NCBI RefSeq assembly: GCF_018619435.1
Contig: NZ_JAHFZF010000019.1
Location: 1-64,000, forward strand
Length of the DNA: 64,000 nucleotides
Origin: Rhodoferax sp. U11-2br
Lineage (GTDB): Bacteria; Pseudomonadota; Gammaproteobacteria; Burkholderiales; Burkholderiaceae_C
Reading direction: 5' to 3'
The notes under the pieces are model-generated. The model was not told where the DNA came from. It saw only the letters and a program-made list of their open reading frames with translations, and made no database searches. Both the position numbers and the translations under genes were made by a program. Every line of letters begins with the position of its first letter. Position 1 is the first letter of the stretch. This document shows positions 52,810 to 62,301 of this stretch, one piece after another.

Positions 52810-53391
52810 TTAGCCCCCGAGGCCGGCAAAACCCATGAACGACAGTGACAGAATGCCCGCCATCATCAACACCACGGCCGCACCCTGGGCGATGTCGGGC
52901 ACTTCAACCAGTTGGACCCGTTCTCGCAAGCCTGCCATCAAGACCAAAGCCAGGGTGAAACCGGCGCCACCTCCTATGGCAAAAGCCATCGACTGCAACA
53001 GGGTGTAGTCACGCGCAGTCTGGATCAGCGCCACGCCCAGCACCGCACAATTGGTGGTGATCAGCGGCAGGTAGATGCCCAGCGCCCGAAACAACACCGG
53101 GCTGTGTTTCTTGAGCACCATCTCCACCAGTTGCACGGCCGAGGCAATGACAACGATATAGGCGATCAGGCGCAAAAACTCCAGGTGCATCACACCCAGC
53201 AACCAGTTCAGTCCGTAGGCGCACAAGGCTGCAACCGCCATCACGAAGGTGGTGGCCACCCCCATCGGGAAAGCCGTGTCCAACTTGCCGGAAACACCCA
53301 AAAAGGGACACAGACCGAGGAACATCGCCAGCACGAAGTTGTTGGCGAGCAAGGCACCTATGAAAATCTGGAAGCTTGATTCGTGTGCCAT
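52810..53391 (-). CDS. rnfA: Ion-translocating oxidoreductase subunit RnfA
   Basis: 193 residues, exactly family size, six membrane segments. It starts MAHESSFQIFIGALLANNFVLAMFLGLCPFLGVS. The LCPFLGVS cysteine and the TTNCAVLGVAL cysteine are the half-site ligands of the intramembrane iron centre formed with RnfE. ATG 53391 is two bases after the rnfE stop; a longer open frame to 54138 is a shadow of rnfE. Part of the complex that couples ferredoxin:NAD+ electron transfer to ion movement. Confidence 0.96.
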   Translation of the reverse strand: MAHESSFQIFIGALLANNFVLAMFLGLCPFLGVSGKLDTAFPMGVATTFVMAVAALCAYGLNWLLGVMHLEFLRLIAYIVVIASAVQLVEMVLKKHSPVLFRALGIYLPLITTNCAVLGVALIQTARDYTLLQSMAFAIGGGAGFTLALVLMAGLRERVQLVEVPDIAQGAAVVLMMAGILSLSFMGFAGLGG

Positions 53392-53393
53392 CG

Positions 53394-54053
53394 TCAGGCC
53401 CCTTGTGTGCTTGTGCTCGGCTTGGCCGAGACCTTTGGCTGGCGCTTTTTCCACCATGCAAACACCAGCAGCCACCCACCCAGTACAAAAAAGCCGCCCG
53501 GCGGCAAGACCATCACCACCCAAGGCTGAAAGCTGGCGCCGAACAGCGACACACCAAACAAGGCGCCGGCACCCAAGATCTCTCGCACAGTGCCCAGCGC
53601 CAACAAGCCGACCGTGAACCCTGCACCCATGCCCAGGGCGTTGAGCATCGCGGTGGTAGGTGGGTTTTTGGAGGCGTGCGCCTCGGCACGGCCCAGAATG
53701 ATGCAATTGACCACAATCAGCTGGATGAAAGCGCCCAGCGCATCGTAGAGGGTGAGACTGACGGCCTGGATGCCATAGTCGACCGCCGTCACAAAGGTGG
53801 CGATGATCACGATGTACGTGGCGATCCGGACTTCTTTGGGCACGATGTGGCGCAGCATGGAGACCAGACCACAAGACGCGACCAGTACCAGCGTGGTGGC
53901 CAAGCCCATCGACAGTGCATTCATGGCAGATACCGTGACCGCCAGCGTGGGACACATGCCGAGCATCATGACAAAAACCGGGTTCTGCCGCCAGAGACCT
54001 TCGAGCAGGTTGTCCCATGAGGAGACCGTGTTGGGTGCGATGGGTGCGTTCAT
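53394..54053 (-). CDS. rnfE: Ion-translocating oxidoreductase subunit RnfE
   Basis: 219 residues from ATG 54053 (MNAPIAPNTVSSWDNLLEGLW), which overlaps the rnfG stop by four bases. Six membrane segments; VFVMMLGMCPTLAVTVSA and FIQLIVVNCIILGRAEAHAS hold the two cysteines matching those of RnfA and NqrD. The C-terminal basic tail is complete. Confidence 0.96.
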   Translation of the reverse strand: MNAPIAPNTVSSWDNLLEGLWRQNPVFVMMLGMCPTLAVTVSAMNALSMGLATTLVLVASCGLVSMLRHIVPKEVRIATYIVIIATFVTAVDYGIQAVSLTLYDALGAFIQLIVVNCIILGRAEAHASKNPPTTAMLNALGMGAGFTVGLLALGTVREILGAGALFGVSLFGASFQPWVVMVLPPGGFFVLGGWLLVFAWWKKRQPKVSAKPSTSTQGA

Positions 54054-54751
54054 GGTGCCTTCTGAATCTGGTCGATTTTGGGAACAAGGCGCGGCAACAG
54101 CGCCTGCGCTGCTTCGTTGATGGCGCGGCCAACAGCACGGGAGGTGATGGTTGCTCCAGAGATGGCGTCCACCTGCCACGCTTGTGTTTTGGTGCCGTGT
54201 TTGACGGTTTTGACCTCGTTGGCTAGGCCATTGAGTTCGGCATTCAGCCGCGTGTCGAGGGCCTTGAAGTTGGCTAGAAAGCGGGTGTCGGTGAGGATCT
54301 TGTCACCAATGCCGGGTGTCTCGCGCATGCTGATCACACCGATGCCAACCACACAGGCACAGGGTGGCGAGTACCCGAAGAGGATGCGCACCGTGTCGGC
54401 ATAACCTTTGGCCGAGCCTTCGGCGGCGATGCCCATCAGGCGCCCGGTGGTGTCATAGGCCGCATGAAAACGCAAAGCGCCGACTGGTGTGTCATCGCTG
54501 TTGGCGGGCTCAATGGCGCCGTTGGACAGGGCCAGGTAAGAGAGGGTCTGATGTGCGCCAGGCAATACCTTGGTGATGGCGCGCTCCAGCGCGACCCGAC
54601 GGTTGCCACGCACCGCAGACAGGCTGCCTTCGTAGGCGCTCACGATGATCAGGCCGCAAATGGCGGCGACCAGCCCCAGGGTGAGCACCATGGCACGGGT
54701 GGGGGTTTGCGCCACTGACGGGGGGATGGCCGGTGTGTGCGGTGTGTTCAT
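54050..54751 (-). CDS. rnfG: Ion-translocating oxidoreductase subunit RnfG (FMN-binding)
   Basis: 233 residues with one membrane anchor (about 20-40) and an FMN-binding domain. The attachment motif D195-A-I-S-G-A-T201 carries the Thr that receives FMN from ApbE. GYSPPCACVVGIGVISMRETPGIGDKI is the usual RnfG/NqrC segment. Overlaps rnfD and rnfE by four bases each. Confidence 0.95.
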   Translation of the reverse strand: MNTPHTPAIPPSVAQTPTRAMVLTLGLVAAICGLIIVSAYEGSLSAVRGNRRVALERAITKVLPGAHQTLSYLALSNGAIEPANSDDTPVGALRFHAAYDTTGRLMGIAAEGSAKGYADTVRILFGYSPPCACVVGIGVISMRETPGIGDKILTDTRFLANFKALDTRLNAELNGLANEVKTVKHGTKTQAWQVDAISGATITSRAVGRAINEAAQALLPRLVPKIDQIQKAP

Positions 54752-55893
54752 GGCTTGGGTTTGTTTTTCAACAAGCGCTTTTTGGGTGTGACGGCATTGG
54801 CTTCCTCACGCGAGATGTACTCCGGGTGCAAGGGGTAGCTGGCACCGCGTTTGGGTTGCAGCAAACCGGATTTGCCAAACGGCGTCGGTTGGGTGATGCG
54901 CTCAATCAGCGGCGTGGCGGCATTGCTGATGAGGATGGCGTACATCACCCCTTCGGGCAAACCGCTGTAGTAGCGAATCACCACGGTCAACACACCAATC
55001 AAGGCACCATAAACCCACATGCCGCGCGGTGTGACCGGTGATGTCGCCATGTCGGTGGCCATGTAAATCGCCCCCAACATCAGACCACCGGAAAACATCA
55101 TGAAAAACGGGTTGGGGTAACGCACCGGGTCCAGGCCATACAGCATCCAGGCGGTGAGGCCTGCGCTGCCCAGAATCGCAACCGGGATGCGCCAGTCCAT
55201 AAACCGTCGCAGAGCCAGATAGGCACCACAGGCCAGGATCAGCAGGGGCGATGGCCCCACGGCCATATGGCCAGCCAAGGACGAGAGCAGATCCTGCGGC
55301 AGCACCATCAGGCCGTCGAACTTCCATTTGGCCAGGGGGGTGGCTCCGCTGAGTCCGTCGATCTGCATGTTGTGCAACCAGGCCGTGGTATCCGATGGTT
55401 GCATCATGGGCCAGGCCAGCGTGCTTGGGATGGCGTTGATGAAACGACCGGGCAGGAACGACGGCGTGTAACTGGCAATGGCCACGGGAAAGGCCGCCTG
55501 GACAAAGGCCCGTCCCACCAGCGCCGGGTTGAACACATTGAAGCCGATGCCGCCAAACATGGCCTTGCCCAGCGCGATGGCCACCACACCCGCCACACAA
55601 CCCATCCATAGCGGGAAACCCGGCGGAAGGGTTAACGCCAGCAGCAAGCCTGTGATGACAGCAGACCAGTCAGACAATGAACCCGACTGGGTGCCGGTCT
55701 TGACAAACAAGCGCTCGGTGAACAGGCAGGCCGCTGTCACACACAACAGGGAAGCCAGTGCCGAGACACCGTATTGGTAGACAAAAAAGGCACACACGGG
55801 CAGCAAGGAGCCGACCACGTTGCGCATGATCTGCTCCACGGTGCGTGGTGCCTTGATGTGCGGGGCACTGCGGATTTCGATAGCGGTACTCAT
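54748..55893 (-). CDS. rnfD: Ion-translocating oxidoreductase subunit RnfD
   Basis: 381 residues with about nine membrane segments (VITGLLLALTLPPGFPLWMG, FGGIGFNVFNPALVGRAF). The covalent FMN motif D179-G-L-S-G-A-T185 is present, so this subunit should be flavinylated by ApbE. The C terminus is basic and ends KKRLLKNKPKP. It overlaps rnfC and rnfG by four bases. Confidence 0.96.
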   Translation of the reverse strand: MSTAIEIRSAPHIKAPRTVEQIMRNVVGSLLPVCAFFVYQYGVSALASLLCVTAACLFTERLFVKTGTQSGSLSDWSAVITGLLLALTLPPGFPLWMGCVAGVVAIALGKAMFGGIGFNVFNPALVGRAFVQAAFPVAIASYTPSFLPGRFINAIPSTLAWPMMQPSDTTAWLHNMQIDGLSGATPLAKWKFDGLMVLPQDLLSSLAGHMAVGPSPLLILACGAYLALRRFMDWRIPVAILGSAGLTAWMLYGLDPVRYPNPFFMMFSGGLMLGAIYMATDMATSPVTPRGMWVYGALIGVLTVVIRYYSGLPEGVMYAILISNAATPLIERITQPTPFGKSGLLQPKRGASYPLHPEYISREEANAVTPKKRLLKNKPKP

Positions 55894-57263
55894 AAGGCGC
55901 TCGCCTTTTCACGCAGCACCTGTTTGGCGATGCGAAATTGCTGAACCAGCGGGATGTTGGACGGGCACACATAGGTGCAGCAGCCGCACTCAAAACAGTC
56001 GCCCAGGTGGTAACGCTGCCCCATCAATTCGTACTCACGTTTGGCGGCCAGCATGCCCAAGGCCGAGGGGTTGAGCCCCATCGGGCACGATTCAACACAC
56101 TCGCCGCATTTGATGCAGGGAAAGGTGCGGCGGCCATCGCGGTCGGCCATGTCCTCCGGATGAAAAACCAGGATGCCTGACACCCCCTTGGTGATGGGGG
56201 TGTCGAGTGAGGCCACGGCCTGCCCCATCATGGGGCCACCCAGCACCAGCTGGCAGGCGCTGGGCGCATGGCTGGACTGTTGTGCTGACGCCCCCGCCCA
56301 TTCAAGAACAAAGGAGATGGGTGTGCCAAGTGGCACCCGGTAGTCCCCTGGTCGGCTGACGCCTGGCCCGGCGATGGTCACCACACGTTCGGTCAGCCCC
56401 TGACCGGCAGGCAGCAGTTGTCCCAGAGCCGCCAGGGTGCCGACATTGTTCATCACCATGCCCAGGGAAACCGGCAGCGCGCCAGAGGGAATCTCGACAC
56501 CAAACAGTGCCATGAGCAACATCTTCTCTGAGCCTTGCGGGTACTTGGTCGGCACCGCTTCCACAAAAATGCTGTCAATGTGGGCAGCGTCGATCACCGA
56601 CTGGATGGCCGCAACCGCATCCGGTTTGTTGTCCTCAACCCCAACGATGCCGCGCACCGCGCCCGTCGCGCGCATGGCCAGCTGCATCCCCAGGATCAGT
56701 TCCTTGGTGTTTTCCAGCATCACGCGGTGGTCACAGGTCAGGTACGGTTCACATTCACAGCCGTTGACCACCAGCGTGTGGACTTTGGCCTGTTTGGGCA
56801 CCATCAGCTTGGCGTGGGTCGGGAAGGCAGCACCGCCCAGGCCCACCAAGCCGCTGTCCCAGACGGCTTGCAGAATTTCCGGACCATCCATGACGCTGGT
56901 GTCACGCGGCATGCCCCACAGATCCTCCTGCGTGGCTCCGGCATAAGAGCGGATGACAATCGACTCGGTCCAAGGTCCGCGTGCGCTGGGTCGCAGTTCA
57001 ATGGCTTCCACCACACCGGTTGCCGGCGCGTGGTGTGGCACCGACAACCAGTCCTCACCTTTGGCAATCGGCTGACCGCGCACCACCTCTTGCCCCACCT
57101 GAACAATGGGACGAGGCGCTTTGCCAATGTGCTGCGACAGCGGGACCACCAGCTCGGGAGCAAAGGGCAGGCGGCGGATCGGCGTGTGGGCCGTGTGTTT
57201 GTTTTGCGGTGGATGGATGCCGCGCGCAAACGTCTCGCCACGCAGGAAGTTGAGGAACTTCAT
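55890..57263 (-). CDS. rnfC: Ion-translocating oxidoreductase subunit RnfC
   Basis: 457 residues from ATG 57263 (MKFLNFLRGETFARGIHPPQ); the 80 upstream codons belong to the overlapping end of the oxidoreductase gene. A Rossmann-type NADH/FMN domain (GLGGAAFPTHAKL and VVNGCECEPYLTCDHRVM) is followed by two 4Fe-4S clusters: C383/C386/C389/C393 and C423/C426/C429/C433. It lacks the long Ala/Lys tail of E. coli RsxC. Likely NAD(H)-binding subunit of the complex. Confidence 0.96.
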   Translation of the reverse strand: MKFLNFLRGETFARGIHPPQNKHTAHTPIRRLPFAPELVVPLSQHIGKAPRPIVQVGQEVVRGQPIAKGEDWLSVPHHAPATGVVEAIELRPSARGPWTESIVIRSYAGATQEDLWGMPRDTSVMDGPEILQAVWDSGLVGLGGAAFPTHAKLMVPKQAKVHTLVVNGCECEPYLTCDHRVMLENTKELILGMQLAMRATGAVRGIVGVEDNKPDAVAAIQSVIDAAHIDSIFVEAVPTKYPQGSEKMLLMALFGVEIPSGALPVSLGMVMNNVGTLAALGQLLPAGQGLTERVVTIAGPGVSRPGDYRVPLGTPISFVLEWAGASAQQSSHAPSACQLVLGGPMMGQAVASLDTPITKGVSGILVFHPEDMADRDGRRTFPCIKCGECVESCPMGLNPSALGMLAAKREYELMGQRYHLGDCFECGCCTYVCPSNIPLVQQFRIAKQVLREKASAL

Positions 57264-57283
57264 AACTTGGGTGGGTCGGTCTG

Positions 57284-60200
57284 TCAGTTGTATTTGGCCG
57301 CGCGTGCCAACAACTTGTCTACACCAGCTTCGGCCATGTCCCAGGCGGTACCCGGATGCAGACAGCCTGCCGTGCATTTCTCTGCGGCTTTGACCAAATC
57401 CTTGAATTTGGCGCCTTTGGGGTTGAGCACAACCACCTGTTTTTGGTCGTTGTAGGCAAATACCTTGGGTGCCAGGGAGGTGCATTCGTCGCAGGCTGTG
57501 CATTCAGGCGTGTCCACCCAGCATGCTTCATAACCACCGCCAGGAACGGGTGCGACGGTGGCATGGGTATCCAGCACTGGTGCAACGGGGGCAGTTTGGC
57601 TGCCGGGGAGGGTCAGGCTGTTCGTGATCTTTTCTATCAACTCGGCCCGCACACGTTCGGTGACGGCCTGGGTATCCACCTCCGATGCGCGCCTGGACAA
57701 ACCGGCGATGTCCTTGAGCTGTTGCCAGAAGTTCTGCCGCTCTTCACAGGCGAGCACCAGTTCCTTGGAGACCAGCAGCCGCATCAGGTGGTTCTTGCTG
57801 TCTGTGGCCCAGATGTAGGGGAACCTGCCCTCGCGTTCGTCTTGCGGCAAAGCCAGCAAGTCAGCCAGCGGCAACATGGCGTCGTTCCAGGTTTCTGCGG
57901 GCGCTTTGCGGAACTGCTTGCTGAAACGGCCTTCCGTCGCTGCAAAGTCGGCAAAGGTCACCGGCAGATCCATACGCTGCTTCTGACCACTCTCGTCAAG
58001 GTATTCCAGCGAATAACTTGGCCAGTCAGACTCGATGGCAGGGTTGCCATCCAAGCTGATGCTTTCCGAAAAAGTGATGCCCGCGTCCGGGTCGAAGCGG
58101 AACAAGGGGTAGGCCCGGCTTTCCACCGCCAGCTTGCTTTGGGCCACACTCTTGTCATCACCCACCCCATGTTCCGGCGGGCAAACCGCATAGATGTTGA
58201 ACAAGGCCGGTCGCCGCGAGTTGAGGCCGTCGATGTAGCCCTCCAGCAGGTGATTGACGTGGGCGATGGTGCTTTGCAACACGAAGGATGTGCGGTGTGC
58301 CATGGCGATGACACTCATCTCCTTGCGGATCTCGGTTTTGCCATGCATGGCTTTGCCGAAAGGCGCCATGTCAGACACCTGGCTGATGAAGCCAGAGGTG
58401 CAGGCCTGGCCACCGGTGTTCGAATACACCTGGGTGTCCACCACCAGCACCTTGATGGGTTTGCCCGACATCATGGCCCGCGACAGATTCTGGAACCCGA
58501 TGTCGTACATGGCGCCGTCACCACCCAGGCTCACGACGGGTGGGCACATATGCCACTCGTCATCGCTGAACTGGGGCCAGTCAAAACGTTTGAAGAAGTC
58601 GGCATCGCGCTCATGGATGTACTCGCCCTTGAGCTCCATCTCGGCGATGCGCACCGCCTTGAAACCCTCGGCCATCTTCGCCATGTGCCCCTCAAACAGA
58701 CCCATGGCCACCGAGGGGGAGTCCTGGAACAGGTGTGATGTCCACGGGAACGGATAGGGGTGGTAGGGGTAGGTCGACCCCCAGACCGATGTGCACCCGG
58801 TGGAGTTGACCAGGCCCATGTCGGCGCGGCCTCGTTTGCTGGGGCCCTCGACGTAGCGCCAGCGCAGGTCCTTGAGTTTGTCCAGCAACTGAGCTGTGCG
58901 TTTGATCCAGGCCGGATCAAGCGGTTGTGAAGGTTTGTTGGCCGACAGGCTGGCCGCCAGGGTCGACAAAGTCAGGTCCTGGCTGCTGCTGGCATTGACG
59001 GCAGACACCACGGCGCTGGCGTCCGACAGATCAATCGCATCGGCCAGACGGTTACGCATGTGCTGTTCCAGACTGACAATGAGCAAGTCAAGTCGGGCCA
59101 CGTAATTACGCACACGTGGCTGCATCAGTGCCGCGGCGGCAGAGGTGAACAGGTGAATCGCTGTCTTCTCGCCACACCCCAGGCAGGCGCCGTCGCCACA
59201 GTTCATCGAGTTGTAGTTGGCTTTGTCGAGCAGCAGGGTTTCCAGTGCGCCGATTTTTTCGTCCAGGCTGTCGATGCGTCCATACTCCTTCGGTGTGGTC
59301 GGCAGGTCCAGCCAGAAGTCCCAGTCCTGGCGCAGCGTCTTGATCGACGCCTCGGTCTGCGTCACCATCTTCAAAGCCTTGTCATCGCACACGGTGACAC
59401 ACAGGGCGCAGGACTTGCAAGTCAGTGGGTTGACGGTGATCGAGAACAGGCCACCGCTGCCGGGCGCTTTCTTTTCCTTTTGCGTCCAGTACGGTTTGGT
59501 GGCGGCAAACTGGAAGTCGCCAAGCTCTGTTTTTAGTAGCTGAAACTCCTTGCTCATATTGGTCTGCTCGTCTTCTGGTGCCTCAGTAATGGTGGCCTCG
59601 ATGGCCTGGTCGATCAGCGGCCGAACAGCCACACCATCACCCGTGATCAAAACACGCAGTTTTTTCTCCGCAACCCGAACCGCGCGCCGAAGGAAACGTG
59701 TCGGCGTGCCACCGGTCTCGATACGTTGCAGCGCGGTGTTGAACACTTCGGCCACACTGTTGACCAGACCCGGAATGGCGCTGTCAGGGCAGACGGTGTA
59801 ACACTTGCCGCAGGCGGTGCATTGGTCGGCTAGCCAGACCGGGTGTTCAAACCGGATGCCGGTCATGTCGCGGTAGATGCCGGTGGCTGCAGGCACCAGC
59901 GAGGCGCCGATGAACGGGTCGACCAGGTTGTCGTTGCCTTTGCCGGTGGCATAAAAGTGGCCGGTCTGCTCCCAGAAGCGGTGCAAATCAGCCACAGGTG
60001 GCAAGTGTTTGGCGTCGGCCACAGGTGTGCGCAGCAGCATGATGGGCAACCCGGCGCAGGTCTTGGGCAGAGCCTTGTGGCTGGTGCCCAGAGGTTTGCT
60101 GGTGATCTCCCTGGTTTCGACATACCCCCGTTTGACCACGGTCAGGTTGTTCTGCACCACCCGGCCGCCTTTACCACCGAACTTGGTTTCCAGCTGCTTT

Positions 60201-62245
60201 TCAATGGCGCGAAACAGGGTTTCTTCACTCAGACCCGCGTTGGCACACACCGGTGAGGCTGCAAAAAAGGCGCCCTGGAAGGCGTTGCCCTGCATGCGCA
60301 GCATCAGCTCGGCGCTGCCGGCCTCCTCGCGGGCGATCTGGAACGCATCCAGGTAATAAACACGGATCTCCTGCTCCACAATCTGCTTTTGCGCCCACAA
60401 CGGGAACGCGCCCCAGGTGGCCTCACCCAGATTGCTCTGGATGATGAAGACGCCGCCTTTTTTCAGCCCCGTGAGAGGGTTGGAGTGGCCAAACACCGCC
60501 GGGTCGGGTGACAACACCACGTCCAGGTGAACGTATTCGCTGTTGACGCGGATGAGTTCGGGTGCAGCCGAGAGGTAGTAGGTGGTGGGCTGGCCCTTCT
60601 TTTCCGAGCCGTACTTGGGGTTGGCCTTGATCTCGTAACCCAGCAGGTCAAACAGTGTCATGGCCAGGTTTTTGCCGGTGGTGATCGCGCCCCAGCCCCC
60701 AATCGAGTGCATCCGCACGGTGATGGCTCCCGGGGGCATCAGGTTCGGGTTTTCCGAGCCACGCACTGAGAGTTCACGCAAACGCGGGTAGGCCGCCTGC
60801 AAGGCTTCCTGGTGCAACTCATCCTTGGGGTTGAGCGGGTCGCGGGCGAAATCGACCGAGAGGTAGAAGAAAGGCCGACGTTGGCCCTGCGGCAACATGT
60901 TTTCGAACGCACCAATCAAGCTCTCAGGCTGCAGATCGCGTGAACCCAGACCGTAACAGCCGGAGTACAAGCGCGGCATCTCACCCGCCGCTAGGCTGGC
61001 ATAACCGGGATAGGGCAGGGCAGCGTCCTTGGCATTGCCGCGTTCGGCTGCTGCCTGGCCATTCTCCTGGCATTTGGAGAGGGTGGCGCGGACTTCCCGC
61101 ATCAGCGGCAGATCTTCCGCCAGGGGCTGGTCGGTGCGCTCCAACACCGCAACCCCCTTTTTTCCCCGCAACACATGGCCCAGCAGGTCGCCAGGGAAGG
61201 GGCGGAACATGCTCAGGTTGACCACCCCGACTTTGAGTTGACGTGTGGTCCGCAGGTAGTCGGCCACTGCCTCGGCCTGCACGATCATGCTGCCCATGCC
61301 GAGGATCAGGTAGTCTGCATCATCACTTTTCCAGCCACTCACACGTTGGTAACTGCGGCCGGTGAGCTGCGCGTACTCGGCCATGCACTGGTCGGCCATG
61401 GCCGCGATGTGGTCGAAGAAATAGGGGCGCTGGCCTGCCACCGACTGCATGTAGGCGTCCTGGTTTTGTACCGAGCCTGACAGCATCGGCGCATCCACAT
61501 CCCAGATGGCCGGAACACGGCGGCGTTGTGGGCCATACAGCATGGCCTGGGCGGGTGTGGGTGTGTCGATCAGGTCATCCGGTTTGCCAAGGAACTCCAC
61601 CACCAACTCACGCTCGGGCAGACGTGCGGATTCAATCAAGTGGGTGGTCAGGAACCCATCCTGGCCGACGATGGCTGGGGTCAGCGAGAGTTCGGCCACC
61701 TTACGTGCGATCAGATTGAGGTCGGCCGCCTCCGTGGCGTTTTTGGCCATCACCTGGATAAACCCAGTGTCGTCGATGCAGTGGTAATCATCGTGCCCGG
61801 CATGTACGTTCAGGCTGGCCTTGGTGATGGCCCGGCATCCCATGTTGAGCACATAGGGCAGGCGTTTACCCACCGTGGCGTAGAGCGACTCGTGCATGAA
61901 CGCAATGCCCTGGCCTGATGAAAAGTTGGTGGCGCGCAGCCCGGTCATCGACATGCCCGCAGTGACGCCCGCAGCGGCATGCTCGGATTCCGGCTCGACA
62001 AAAATCAGAGGGCGTTCTGAGATGTTGAGATGCCCTGAAGAAACCTCCTCAGCCCAGTACTCCCCCATCTGGGTAGAGGGCGTGATCGGGTAGGCCCCTG
62101 CCGCATCGGACGCCTCGCGTTCGACGTGGATGACTGCTGTGTTGCCGTCGACCGCGTCACGGATGCCTGGGTACTTCGCCGCAGGGCGATCCGTGTGGGC
62201 TGCGTGGGTGTCACGTTTCAAATAATCGAGGACCTTGTTGAGCAT
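57284..62245 (-). CDS. nifJ: Pyruvate(2-oxoacid):ferredoxin/flavodoxin oxidoreductase, extended NifJ-like
   Basis: 1653 residues from ATG 62245 (MLNKVLDYLKRD), versus about 1170-1200 for usual NifJ. Order: thiamine-type domain (30-260; EREASDAAGAYPITPSTQMGEYW), transketolase-like (305-460), gamma domain (508-700; HSIGGWGAITTGKNLAM), cluster cysteines C809/C812/C815/C819 and C943/C946/C949/C953, then the thiamine-diphosphate domain (CGDGACLGCGEKTA, 1016-1029; GGDGAMYDIG, 1241-1250; NTGGQACTSG, 1276-1285). An extra helical region occupies about 1035-1140. A C-terminal single-cluster ferredoxin-like domain follows (C1582/C1585/C1588 with C1624 or C1628). Twenty bases precede rnfC. Confidence 0.9.
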   Translation of the reverse strand: MLNKVLDYLKRDTHAAHTDRPAAKYPGIRDAVDGNTAVIHVEREASDAAGAYPITPSTQMGEYWAEEVSSGHLNISERPLIFVEPESEHAAAGVTAGMSMTGLRATNFSSGQGIAFMHESLYATVGKRLPYVLNMGCRAITKASLNVHAGHDDYHCIDDTGFIQVMAKNATEAADLNLIARKVAELSLTPAIVGQDGFLTTHLIESARLPERELVVEFLGKPDDLIDTPTPAQAMLYGPQRRRVPAIWDVDAPMLSGSVQNQDAYMQSVAGQRPYFFDHIAAMADQCMAEYAQLTGRSYQRVSGWKSDDADYLILGMGSMIVQAEAVADYLRTTRQLKVGVVNLSMFRPFPGDLLGHVLRGKKGVAVLERTDQPLAEDLPLMREVRATLSKCQENGQAAAERGNAKDAALPYPGYASLAAGEMPRLYSGCYGLGSRDLQPESLIGAFENMLPQGQRRPFFYLSVDFARDPLNPKDELHQEALQAAYPRLRELSVRGSENPNLMPPGAITVRMHSIGGWGAITTGKNLAMTLFDLLGYEIKANPKYGSEKKGQPTTYYLSAAPELIRVNSEYVHLDVVLSPDPAVFGHSNPLTGLKKGGVFIIQSNLGEATWGAFPLWAQKQIVEQEIRVYYLDAFQIAREEAGSAELMLRMQGNAFQGAFFAASPVCANAGLSEETLFRAIEKQLETKFGGKGGRVVQNNLTVVKRGYVETREITSKPLGTSHKALPKTCAGLPIMLLRTPVADAKHLPPVADLHRFWEQTGHFYATGKGNDNLVDPFIGASLVPAATGIYRDMTGIRFEHPVWLADQCTACGKCYTVCPDSAIPGLVNSVAEVFNTALQRIETGGTPTRFLRRAVRVAEKKLRVLITGDGVAVRPLIDQAIEATITEAPEDEQTNMSKEFQLLKTELGDFQFAATKPYWTQKEKKAPGSGGLFSITVNPLTCKSCALCVTVCDDKALKMVTQTEASIKTLRQDWDFWLDLPTTPKEYGRIDSLDEKIGALETLLLDKANYNSMNCGDGACLGCGEKTAIHLFTSAAAALMQPRVRNYVARLDLLIVSLEQHMRNRLADAIDLSDASAVVSAVNASSSQDLTLSTLAASLSANKPSQPLDPAWIKRTAQLLDKLKDLRWRYVEGPSKRGRADMGLVNSTGCTSVWGSTYPYHPYPFPWTSHLFQDSPSVAMGLFEGHMAKMAEGFKAVRIAEMELKGEYIHERDADFFKRFDWPQFSDDEWHMCPPVVSLGGDGAMYDIGFQNLSRAMMSGKPIKVLVVDTQVYSNTGGQACTSGFISQVSDMAPFGKAMHGKTEIRKEMSVIAMAHRTSFVLQSTIAHVNHLLEGYIDGLNSRRPALFNIYAVCPPEHGVGDDKSVAQSKLAVESRAYPLFRFDPDAGITFSESISLDGNPAIESDWPSYSLEYLDESGQKQRMDLPVTFADFAATEGRFSKQFRKAPAETWNDAMLPLADLLALPQDEREGRFPYIWATDSKNHLMRLLVSKELVLACEERQNFWQQLKDIAGLSRRASEVDTQAVTERVRAELIEKITNSLTLPGSQTAPVAPVLDTHATVAPVPGGGYEACWVDTPECTACDECTSLAPKVFAYNDQKQVVVLNPKGAKFKDLVKAAEKCTAGCLHPGTAWDMAEAGVDKLLARAAKYN

Positions 62246-62301
62246 GGTGTGTTCCCGGTAAAAGGACGAATCCTTGTGAGTTTGAGCAGGTGGCGGCCGC
62301 G

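Noticed and set aside
52810-54138. A 442-codon open frame covering rnfA and the antisense-frame of rnfE
   Set aside because: Only the last 193 codons match RnfA; the rest is rnfE read in the wrong frame, rich in His, Arg and Cys.
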